Shown here: positions 15,321 to 20,215 of the stretch, one piece after another
Position numbering within the stretch: the stretch's first letter is position 1
Layout of the letters: each line of letters starts with the position of its first letter
Virus record (IMG/VR): IMGVR_UViG_3300020463_003070
Location: 1-20,271 of that record
Strand: one strand, 5' to 3'
From: a virus
Length of the DNA: 20,271 nt
The notes under the pieces: model-generated
Databases searched by the model: none
Told to the model about the DNA's origin: nothing
Seen by the model: the letters and a program-made list of their open reading frames with translations, nothing else
Translations under genes and position numbers: made by a program

Positions 15321-15640
15321 CAGTCTATCCTATCTAATACCTTTTTTAGTTCGCCACTTTCATACATTTCTTTTACAATATCACAACCACCTAGAAATTC
15401 TCCTTTAACGTACAACTGAGGAATAGTTGGCCAGTCACTGAAATCTTTAATTCCTTGTCTTAAATTTTCATCTGCTAAAACATTTACTCCGATAAAATCT
15501 ACTTTTGAAACTTTAAGTATATTTGAGACTGCCATTGAAAATCCACACTGTGGTGCGTCTGGTGTGCCTTTCATGAAAAGAACAATATTATTATTATCTA
15601 TTGTGCTTTGTATTTGTTCATTTATTTGTTTATTTTCCAT
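15320..15640 (-). CDS. grxD: Monothiol glutaredoxin, GrxD type (CGFS)
   Basis: 106 aa, single-domain length. Hallmarks are VLFMKGTPDAPQCGFS with active-site Cys32, the cis-Pro region WPTIPQLYVKGEFLGGCDIV (70-89) and Lys24 for glutathione contact. CGFS glutaredoxins bind a bridging 2Fe-2S cluster with glutathione and transfer it to A-type carriers, frequently with BolA; they are not general disulfide reductants. The ATG lies inside the end of the VOC gene (19-nt overlap) and the stop overlaps sufE as TGATG. No bolA is visible in the window. The neighbours sufE and the A-type carrier make an Fe-S role very likely. Confidence 0.95.
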   Translation of the reverse strand: MENKQINEQIQSTIDNNNIVLFMKGTPDAPQCGFSMAVSNILKVSKVDFIGVNVLADENLRQGIKDFSDWPTIPQLYVKGEFLGGCDIVKEMYESGELKKVLDRID

Positions 15641-16059
15641 AACATCTCCGGGTTTTTCATTGTCTTTATTTCCATTGCATTGCCATAAGGGTCTGCGATG
15701 AACATTGTTTCCTGTTGTAATTCTGTTCCCTCGAATCTCACATATGGTTCATCTATATACTTTATTTTATGCTCTGCCAATCTTTGTTTTAATTTTGCAA
15801 AGACATCTGCGGTTAAATGCACACCAAAATGTGGCACACTGACGTTTCCCATATCAACGTTATGTCTTTTTGCTTCAGGCTTCTCATATTCTTCAGACGA
15901 ATGTAGAGTTAATTCATTACCCCAAAAGTTAATGTCTACCCAAGCATCTGGATATTTGAATTCGGAGTTTCCTTTTTCACAGCCTAAGACATCACAATAA
16001 AATTTTAGTGCTGTTGAAATATCTCCAACTGGTATTGCTAAATGAAATCTACTTGACAT
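15622..16059 (-). CDS. VOC-family (glyoxalase/bleomycin-resistance fold) protein
   Basis: 145 aa. Opening RFHLAIPVGDISTALKFYCD then VLGCEKG is the standard first beta-alpha-beta module, and the second module starts at PHFGVHLTADVFAKLKQRL and ends MFIADPYGNAMEIKTM. Candidate metal ligands are His6, His77 (or His81) and Glu130 at the expected places. VOC proteins include glyoxalases, dioxygenases and resistance proteins, so the substrate cannot be told. It overlaps the grxD gene by 19 nt and so belongs to the Fe-S/thiol operon; a link to thiol adducts or oxidative damage would fit but is inferred. Bacterial homologues are typically of this size, suggesting capture from a host. Confidence 0.88.
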   Translation of the reverse strand: MSSRFHLAIPVGDISTALKFYCDVLGCEKGNSEFKYPDAWVDINFWGNELTLHSSEEYEKPEAKRHNVDMGNVSVPHFGVHLTADVFAKLKQRLAEHKIKYIDEPYVRFEGTELQQETMFIADPYGNAMEIKTMKNPEMLWKINK

Positions 16060-16070
16060 ATTACTACTTA

Positions 16071-16424
16071 TTAATGCTCATCTGGGTCTCTGTCTCCATA
16101 ATGTTTTACTCCTACTTCAAACCAAAATTTGAACGCCTCTTTTCTGCTGTTGAAACTCATGAATGCCTCATTTGTTTCGTGTGCTGACCAATCTTCGTAC
16201 CATGTGCCATTTGTTTTGAACCACCAACCCCATTTGTGTTTACATTTGTCAATACACCAGTGTATTAGTTCTGCAGGAACTCCATACGTGCCTAAACTTA
16301 GGCTGTATCTATATTTTTTCTCATATCCGCAACCATGAGGAAACTTCATATCGTAATATCTAGCCTCGCCTGGTCTAGGAATAGTTTTGTATTTCTTTCT
16401 TGCTTTTTTTTTTAATTTAGGCAT
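16071..16424 (-). CDS. Trp- and Lys-rich hypothetical protein, 117 aa
   Basis: It begins with a very basic stretch (MPKLKKKARKKYKTIPRPGE) followed by an aromatic-rich body: YYDMKFPHGCGYEKKYRYS, WCIDKCKHKWGWWFKTNGTW, YEDWSAHE, and KEAFKFWFEVGVKHYGDRDP. Cysteines at about 32, 57 and 61 with nearby His could bind metal, but no standard finger spacing is seen. No family is recognised. It has its own TTGACA/TAAAAT promoter 8 nt before the ATG and may head the transcript for the VOC-Grx-SufE-carrier genes, 11 nt before the VOC gene. The basic N-terminus suggests nucleic-acid or membrane contact. Confidence 0.75.
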   Translation of the reverse strand: MPKLKKKARKKYKTIPRPGEARYYDMKFPHGCGYEKKYRYSLSLGTYGVPAELIHWCIDKCKHKWGWWFKTNGTWYEDWSAHETNEAFMSFNSRKEAFKFWFEVGVKHYGDRDPDEH

Positions 16425-16461
16425 TAAGCCTTATTTTACTAACTTTACTTCCAATTGTCAA
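16425..16461 (-). promoter_or_regulatory. Sigma70-like promoter for the 117-aa gene and Fe-S cassette
   Basis: TTGACA (16461-16456), 17-nt spacer, TAAAAT (16438-16433), then 8 nt (AAGGCTTA) to the ATG at 16424. The predicted leader is about 2 nt. The -35 lies within the last codons of the upstream glycosyltransferase gene. As the following genes are tightly spaced or overlapping down to 13838, it could drive all of them. Confidence 0.65.
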
Positions 16462-17158
16462 CTACCAGCGGATCACCACAGTTAAATGGTTTAGGTTCTC
16501 CGTGGAAAACTGCTACAGAACAGTCGTCTGGTATAGTGGGCGGATGTTGGAAAACGTGTTTAGCACCATTTTTTATCTTTGTGTCTTTTTTACCAACAAG
16601 TTCCCATTTGTATGATTGGATCCATGTTCTTGGCCACCAAACAATATCTTTGGTGCCTTTGCTGGTGATCCAATCTTGATCTCCGTGCATCCGGCCCTGT
16701 ACTGCATGGGGATCTTGTGCATACATCTCCCAAAGGTAATGTAGAGTGCCTGCTGTAAATCTCATGACAGAACTATTGCTGACTTTCCAATCTTCCATTC
16801 TACATCTGTTGAAATCTTGAATTATCATTAATTTATTTTGTCCTACATTATACGTCCATAGATTATCTATGTTTCTAAAAATCACAACATCTAAATCAAA
16901 ATAAAGTAGTTCACCCGACAAAGGCAAATCTTTATGGAACATATAAAGTTTGCTCCACCAAGTTTTTATGGCTCCAGGATTGTCAGGAAATTTTATTACA
17001 TTGATATCAGGATCTAAACCTGTGGGGTCATCAGTCAAACAATTAAAAGTGAAGTCGACCGTGCATTGTCTCTTACACATATTTTTAAGTATATTGACAT
17101 ACTCGGGTATAAACTTGTTACCCCATTTCACACAAATAATATGCTTATCTTGGCCCAT
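16445..17158 (-). CDS. GT-A-type glycosyltransferase, 237 aa
   Basis: The start (MGQDKHIICVKWGNKFIPEY) and the metal-binding DxD in LLYFDLDVVIF (Asp88, Asp90) indicate a GT-A nucleotide-sugar transferase. Further blocks are KTWWSKLYMFHKDL (65-78), an RMHGDQDWITSKG segment (156-168), where HGDQDW fits the acceptor or catalytic site, and VAVFHGEPKPFNCGD near the end. The fold is related to GT8-like enzymes, but no specific family is assigned. There is no signal peptide or membrane anchor, so it is cytoplasmic. With the two GT42/DUF115-like proteins it forms a scattered set of sugar-transfer genes, possibly altering DNA, virion or host surface. AGGTG upstream of ATG 17158 serves as ribosome site. 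Confidence 0.8.
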   Translation of the reverse strand: MGQDKHIICVKWGNKFIPEYVNILKNMCKRQCTVDFTFNCLTDDPTGLDPDINVIKFPDNPGAIKTWWSKLYMFHKDLPLSGELLYFDLDVVIFRNIDNLWTYNVGQNKLMIIQDFNRCRMEDWKVSNSSVMRFTAGTLHYLWEMYAQDPHAVQGRMHGDQDWITSKGTKDIVWWPRTWIQSYKWELVGKKDTKIKNGAKHVFQHPPTIPDDCSVAVFHGEPKPFNCGDPLVVDNWK

Positions 17159-17184
17159 CTTACACCTATTTAACTATTGACGAT

Positions 17185-17640
17185 TTATTTTGACTCGTAA
17201 ATGGCACTGTTAGCACCATGTTCCATACACTCTACTTTGACAACATAACATCTATTGTTAGTTTTCTCTCTAATCAATTTGTCAGCGAATTCAAAGGCGT
17301 GTTTTGCAAACATTTCTGCACCAACACCATCAAACATTCTTATCTCTGCTAGATCTAATTTTTCAAGTTCTTTAAATTTTTCTAAATGCGGATCGTTATG
17401 ATCCAAAGCAAGTTTATGATCAAACTTATCTTCGAGCCATGCTTTCAAAGGTTTGAGTCCTCCAAAGTCAACTGCCCAATTTTTATTATCTAATTCATCG
17501 CACCCAAAAGTAAATTTAAATGCTAACGAATAACCATGTAATAAATGGCAGTGTGAATGATCTGCGTTAGGTTGTCTAAAAACACAGGCTAAACCTATGT
17601 TGTGTCCATATGTCTTCGTACTATAAAATGGCATTCCCAT
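17185..17640 (-). CDS. queD: QueD-like 6-carboxytetrahydropterin / 6-pyruvoyltetrahydropterin synthase
   Basis: 151 aa. QueD makes 6-carboxy-tetrahydropterin on the way to queuosine or 7-deazaguanine. Visible features are the zinc-ligand region HSHCHLLHGYSLAFKFTF (His-rich, with the HGH motif changed to HGY), DFGGLKPLKAWLEDKFDHKLALDHNDP, which matches D(F/L)..LK....LDH..LN, and a C-terminal VVKVECMEHGANSAIYE strand with the family's Glu. A ribosome site AAGGAG lies upstream; spacing to the third codon ATG (17634) is better (8 nt) than to the first (2 nt), so the true start may be MPFYSTKTY. No queC, queE or folE is visible in the window. It may serve tRNA or phage-DNA modification. Confidence 0.85.
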   Translation of the reverse strand: MGMPFYSTKTYGHNIGLACVFRQPNADHSHCHLLHGYSLAFKFTFGCDELDNKNWAVDFGGLKPLKAWLEDKFDHKLALDHNDPHLEKFKELEKLDLAEIRMFDGVGAEMFAKHAFEFADKLIREKTNNRCYVVKVECMEHGANSAIYESK

Positions 17641-17705
17641 CTCTCCTTATACGACTTGCAGAATTTTTAGAGAGGGTTGAAAGTCTTTTTAAGTCCTCGT
17701 ATATG

Positions 17706-17957
17706 TTAATGTACAGTAAGTTTAGGTTGTTTGTCAAGACCTAATTCTTTACTAACCGTATTTAGACGTTCTGTCAAATCATTTGGCACATCCAATTTTC
17801 CATCAATTATGGATTTTAAGAAGTGTACCAAAACTTGGAATTGACCACTTTCTGCTATCTCTTCAGGATCAATACCAAACTTTTCAAATTGATTTAGCAT
17901 TGCCTCTAAAGAGTCGATTAGGCATTTAATACTATCATTGTGTTTATCACTCATCAT
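17706..17957 (-). CDS. Small acidic helical protein, 83 aa
   Basis: ATG 17957 overlaps the TGA of the Sm-like gene (ATGA), implying coupling. The protein is predicted helical: NDSIKCLIDSLEAMLNQFEK, then PEEIAESGQFQVLVHFLKSI, IDGKLDVPNDLTERLNTVSK, ending LTVH. No motif or family is recognised. The alternating hydrophobic pattern would suit a small helical bundle or dimer. Between it and queD lies a 65-nt stretch (17641-17705) with no strong promoter, only a weak TTGACA/TACATT pair. Confidence 0.7.
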   Translation of the reverse strand: MMSDKHNDSIKCLIDSLEAMLNQFEKFGIDPEEIAESGQFQVLVHFLKSIIDGKLDVPNDLTERLNTVSKELGLDKQPKLTVH

Positions 17958-18259
17958 ACAATTATGTTAGGTTTTGCGGTTGTCTTTATTTTGCTGAAAA
18001 CATTATTGTATTGATCCTTCAGTTTAGGATTTATCTCTGCTATTGCGGTTATGTTATTTGATGCAATCTTAATAGCCTTTTCTGGATTGGCTGTTGAAAA
18101 AAATGTACCTAATGCAATACCCTGTGGTCCTTGCATAAGCACCAGACCTTTTTCAACTTCAACATACCCTTCATTGGTAGATAAAAATTTACACAATAGT
18201 TCTTCACCATTTGATAGTTTAATAGTAATTAAATCATTGGGTTTATATTCTTTAAACAT
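17954..18259 (-). CDS. Sm-like or SH3-like small phage protein, 101 aa
   Basis: The first 50 residues have the strand pattern of an Sm fold: DLITIKLSNGEELLCKFLST, then NEGYVEVEKGLVL and MQGPQGIALGTFF, reminiscent of Sm1 (V.L..G....G.L...D....L). The last 40 residues are helical and basic (NPKLKDQYNNVFSKIKTTAK). Similar proteins recur in marine T4-like phages as conserved hypotheticals. An RNA-binding role, as for Hfq, is possible but there is no clear Sm2 motif. A TTGACA-based promoter stands 6 nt from the ATG, so the mRNA would be leaderless; its -35 overlaps the end of the glycosylase gene. The fold call is by pattern only. Confidence 0.7.
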   Translation of the reverse strand: MFKEYKPNDLITIKLSNGEELLCKFLSTNEGYVEVEKGLVLMQGPQGIALGTFFSTANPEKAIKIASNNITAIAEINPKLKDQYNNVFSKIKTTAKPNIIV

Positions 18260-18293
18260 ATTTTAATATTACACTCTATTTAGATTTTGTCAA
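18260..18293 (-). promoter_or_regulatory. Sigma70-like promoter of the Sm-like gene, apparently leaderless
   Basis: TTGACA (18293-18288), 16-nt spacer, TAATAT (18271-18266, 4 of 6 matches to consensus), then TAAAAT and the ATG at 18259. The -35 is read within the ATT GAC AAA codons of the glycosylase gene. The -10 is the weakest of the set, so the call rests on matching architecture. Confidence 0.5.
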
Positions 18294-18681
18294 TGTATTT
18301 TTTCAATTCTTTGTCTTGCACATCATCAGGAATGGTTTTAAGAAAGAATATTTGGTAACTATCGGAACCGTACTTGCCAATACCATGCAAATCACTTGCT
18401 TCCTTGCCGTTCCAAGTTAAAAATTGTTCCGTCATTTTACGAATCCTTTTTGATCTTACTTCCCACATACCTAAAGGTTTTAAGATTTTTTGTTGTGTTT
18501 TAAGGCGTCCTTTTAAATAGGCCAGAGGTGTTGGATATTTTTCAAACAAAAGTGGTAATATTGTTTTGACCTGTTTCCTGTAAGTGAGGTTTAGACACAT
18601 TACAGCAACCATGTGTTTCCACCTTTTGTAGGGTGCCTTAAGTTGTTGTTGAACCATTAATTTATCTAACATTGGTCTCAT
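18280..18681 (-). CDS. HhH DNA glycosylase resembling the MBD4 catalytic domain
   Basis: 133 aa, about the size of the MBD4 glycosylase core. It tracks that domain in order: MVAVMCLNLTYRKQ (MBD4: LIATIFLNRTSGK), LLFEKYPTPLAYLKG, KILKPLGMWEVRSKRI (MBD4: ELLKPLGLYDLRAKTI), DLHGIGKYGSDSYQIF (97-112; MBD4: ELHGIGKYGNDSYRIF), then VQDKELKKYIDK, where Asp123 sits where MBD4 has its catalytic Asp (HPEDHKLNKYHDW). MBD4 removes T or U opposite G, so repair of deaminated bases is the likely job. It lacks a methyl-CpG domain and the Fe-S cluster of MutY/Nth. The ATG lacks a nearby Shine-Dalgarno and sits just after a strong hairpin. Confidence 0.82.
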   Translation of the reverse strand: MRPMLDKLMVQQQLKAPYKRWKHMVAVMCLNLTYRKQVKTILPLLFEKYPTPLAYLKGRLKTQQKILKPLGMWEVRSKRIRKMTEQFLTWNGKEASDLHGIGKYGSDSYQIFFLKTIPDDVQDKELKKYIDKI

Positions 18682-18780
18682 AATTTTTTGGGGGGTGAAT
18701 TAACACCCCCTCCATGGATTGACTGCGGAAGGAAGTCGGCATTCAGGTAACTCTCGCCCCTGTTGAACGTGTCCAACCAC
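18682..18780 (-). ncRNA. GC-rich structured leader or small RNA upstream of the glycosylase gene
   Basis: A 99-nt stretch between the promoter and the glycosylase ATG. By hand count 18704-18780 is about 57% GC, far above its surroundings. On the transcript, GUUGGA-CACG-UUCAAC (18777-18762) is a perfect 6-bp hairpin with one G-U pair. CAGG pairs with CCUG (18762-18744, sharing one base with the first hairpin), GACU with AGUC (18737-18721), and GGGGGUG-UUAAUU-CACCCCC (18710-18691) is a strong hairpin ending 9 nt before the ATG and containing the only Shine-Dalgarno-like GGAGG nearby. This could be a riboswitch-like leader or a free RNA. Alternative: it encodes a micropeptide (26 aa from GTG 18780, or 32 aa from TTG 18776 ending ATGA on the glycosylase start). 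No known class recognised. Confidence 0.45.
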
Positions 18781-18816
18781 TTTATTATTATACTACGATT
18801 ATTTGTTTTTTGTCAA
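18781..18816 (-). promoter_or_regulatory. Consensus sigma70-like promoter for the structured leader
   Basis: Perfect TTGACA (18816-18811), 18-nt spacer, perfect TATAAT (18792-18787), then AATAAA and G at 18780 as predicted +1. It is the best promoter match in the window. The -35 uses the last codons of the upstream GT42/DUF115-like gene (TTG ACA). Confidence 0.8.
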
Positions 18817-19431
18817 CTGCTTTTGGATAAACTTTATAAGTCCATCATAGGTTTCAAAGAAAACGTTTTTATGTTGGCTCCACTCTTCCGGCATTTTCCA
18901 ACCTTGTTGATTTACCACTAACCATCTGCAATCACTGTGTTTCATCAACATATTGAATTGGTGTATCCAATAACTAGGATCTACTTCTCTTTTGATATAT
19001 TCATAACCTTTGGTATTTTTGTATACATTATTAACTTCGCCCTTGTTAAAACTATAAAGATCAAAGCCAATTAGAAATATAACTTTAGGTTTAAAACTCA
19101 AACCAATCAAACCAGCATATGGGCCGGAACCCCAATGAAAGGGTTCGTCTGCTCTATTAGATCCTTGATATGGCAATTCGGGGAACTTCTTTACATTTGG
19201 CCACATGGCAAATTGTCCATGCCATTTATCTCTTGTAAAAATTTTTGTGTTCTTGCCACAGGTATTTGCGGCTTCTTGTGCCATGTGTTTATCACAGGCA
19301 CTTATGTATTCAATGTTGTAGTCTCTGAAAATAGCATTACAGCCTACCACTGTTGAGAACTTTTTAAGAGGAGTTATATCAAACCCTTGTCTGCTTTCTC
19401 CGTTACCTATTACACTTACAAACTTGGTCAT
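18799..19431 (-). CDS. GT42/DUF115-like protein, copy 2
   Basis: 210 aa, paralogous to 13838-14581: SVIGNGESRQG (6-16), VVGCNAIFRD (28-37), HWGSGPYAGLIGL (99-111), VIFLIGFDLY (117-126) and NNVYKN (134-139) line up with the same blocks there. The order of the glycine-rich loop, CNAI, GSG helix and IGFD strand is that of CstII-type sialyltransferases and DUF115 proteins. Copy 2 lacks the stretch corresponding to residues about 85-110 of copy 1. It is cytoplasmic, with no signal or anchor. No Shine-Dalgarno is obvious. The end overlaps the promoter of the next transcript. A sugar- or nucleotide-transfer function is inferred from motif order, not demonstrated. Confidence 0.65.
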   Translation of the reverse strand: MTKFVSVIGNGESRQGFDITPLKKFSTVVGCNAIFRDYNIEYISACDKHMAQEAANTCGKNTKIFTRDKWHGQFAMWPNVKKFPELPYQGSNRADEPFHWGSGPYAGLIGLSFKPKVIFLIGFDLYSFNKGEVNNVYKNTKGYEYIKREVDPSYWIHQFNMLMKHSDCRWLVVNQQGWKMPEEWSQHKNVFFETYDGLIKFIQKQLTKNK

Positions 19432-19493
19432 AACCGTCTTAATTGTGCCCTTTAAAGCGTCTTACAGCGGCATACACGCATGGTAAATTTAAT

Positions 19494-20027
19494 CTATGCA
19501 TCTAACTTCACCACAGGAAATTTAGGTCCTTTTTCCACTATGCTCTGGTCTGATATTACCAAACTTCCTTCATCGAACATATCTAATATCCTTCTAGTGA
19601 CTTTGGATCTTGGTAAATCTTGATTCATTTGTTTTAAAGTATTTACAAATTCGTTACGTTTTTTTTGCCCTACAATAGTGTTGGCATCCTTGAATAACTT
19701 TTCTTTTAAGTATTGATCAGTTTTCATAAAGGCGGCCAATTCCTTTTCTTTTATCTTTTGTTCTTTTAGTTGTTCTTTGTCTGTATGCACTTCTGTTATT
19801 TTAAATTTACGGGCAACTTGTTTAGCACTCTTTTCGTGGCAGTACCAACTTACTCCGTTAAAAATAAAACTAGGAATTTTTTTGTCACATTTGTATCCGT
19901 AATCGATTTCATGTTTTTTTAAAAACTTTAAAAGATCGGCATCCTTCTTTTCATCAGCACCCACTATCGCATCTGGAAAACCACTGCACCAATTTTCTTC
20001 GATTAAAAAATATTTTACCCACGCCAT
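19494..20027 (-). CDS. Hypothetical protein with coiled-coil centre, 177 aa
   Basis: The start MAWVKYFLIEENWCSGFPDA overlaps the upstream small gene by 13 nt. The first 75 residues look globular (KKIPSFIFNGVSWYCHEKSA, with Cys and His). Residues about 80-135 are charged and helical, probably coiled coil (KEQLKEQKIKEKELAAFMK). A Lys/Arg-rich segment (DLPRSKVTRRILDMFDEGS) and KFPVVKLDA close the protein. No family is recognised. The RxKVTRRILDMF segment resembles a small helical binding domain, but no claim is made. It is followed by a 62-nt gap before the GT42/DUF115-like gene; there I see only a 9-codon ORF and weak dyads, no clear promoter. Confidence 0.75.
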   Translation of the reverse strand: MAWVKYFLIEENWCSGFPDAIVGADEKKDADLLKFLKKHEIDYGYKCDKKIPSFIFNGVSWYCHEKSAKQVARKFKITEVHTDKEQLKEQKIKEKELAAFMKTDQYLKEKLFKDANTIVGQKKRNEFVNTLKQMNQDLPRSKVTRRILDMFDEGSLVISDQSIVEKGPKFPVVKLDA

Positions 20028-20155
20028 TTTGGATGTCCTTTTGGATAGTTAATAATCTTACCAAAAGCGGAATAAGTTGCACCAAAGACTTCTTCTTCGA
20101 CTTGTTCTCTTGTTTTGCCGGATCCGTTCCATAAATCTTCATGCATAGAAATCAT
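20015..20155 (-). CDS. Small hypothetical protein, 46 aa, possibly the C-terminal part of a frameshifted gene
   Basis: ATG 20155 to TAA 20017-20015, reading MISMHEDLWNGSGKTREQVE and, at the end, AFGKIINYPKGHPKWRG. Composition is protein-like. Upstream in the same frame the codons stay open back to a TAG near 20217 and read KKRKKQEEEYID before the Met. A better start, ATG 20214, lies 1 nt after the previous gene's stop but is in the neighbouring frame; an A11 tract joins the two frames. If a -1 shift or an extra A occurs there, one protein of about 65 aa results. Otherwise the 46-aa form is made alone, with no clear Shine-Dalgarno. Confidence 0.6.
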   Translation of the reverse strand: MISMHEDLWNGSGKTREQVEEEVFGATYSAFGKIINYPKGHPKWRG

Positions 20156-20194
20156 ATCTATATATTCTTCTTCTTGCTTTTTTCTTTTTTTAAA

Positions 20195-20205
20195 TTTTTT
20201 TTTTT
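20195..20205 (-). other. A11 slippery tract near the start of a small gene
   Basis: Eleven consecutive A on the coding (minus) strand, 5 codons after ATG 20214. It contains A AAA AAA, a classical -1 slippage heptamer. In frame 0 the ORF ends after 18 codons; in the -1 frame it fuses to the 46-aa ORF that ends at 20015. A one-base assembly error in this homopolymer would have the same effect. Confidence 0.6.
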
Positions 20206-20215
20206 GGCATTCATA

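Noticed and set aside
17165-17190. AAATAAATC upstream of the glycosyltransferase ATG as a late promoter
   Set aside because: It is formed by the stop codon of queD and lacks the final A of the octamer; not strong enough to call.
18691-18710. GGGGGTG/CACCCCC hairpin as a rho-independent terminator
   Set aside because: On the minus strand it is followed by an A-run, not a T-run; on the plus strand the T-run precedes the stem. It fits a leader hairpin better.
18715-18830. Plus-strand open frame through the structured region (LRKEVGIQVTLAPVERVQ...)
   Set aside because: No start codon in frame after the stop at 18718 and no promoter in that direction; it is antisense to the leader.
19432-19493. 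9-codon ORF (MRVCRCKTL) and weak dyads in the gap before GT42/DUF115-like copy 2
   Set aside because: Too short, no ribosome site, and the stems are only 4 bp; could be chance.
19954-20142. 62-codon minus-strand frame beginning MKIYGTDPAKQENKSK
   Set aside because: It overlaps the 46-aa and 177-aa genes in another frame, reads low-complexity Lys/Leu sequence and lacks a ribosome site.
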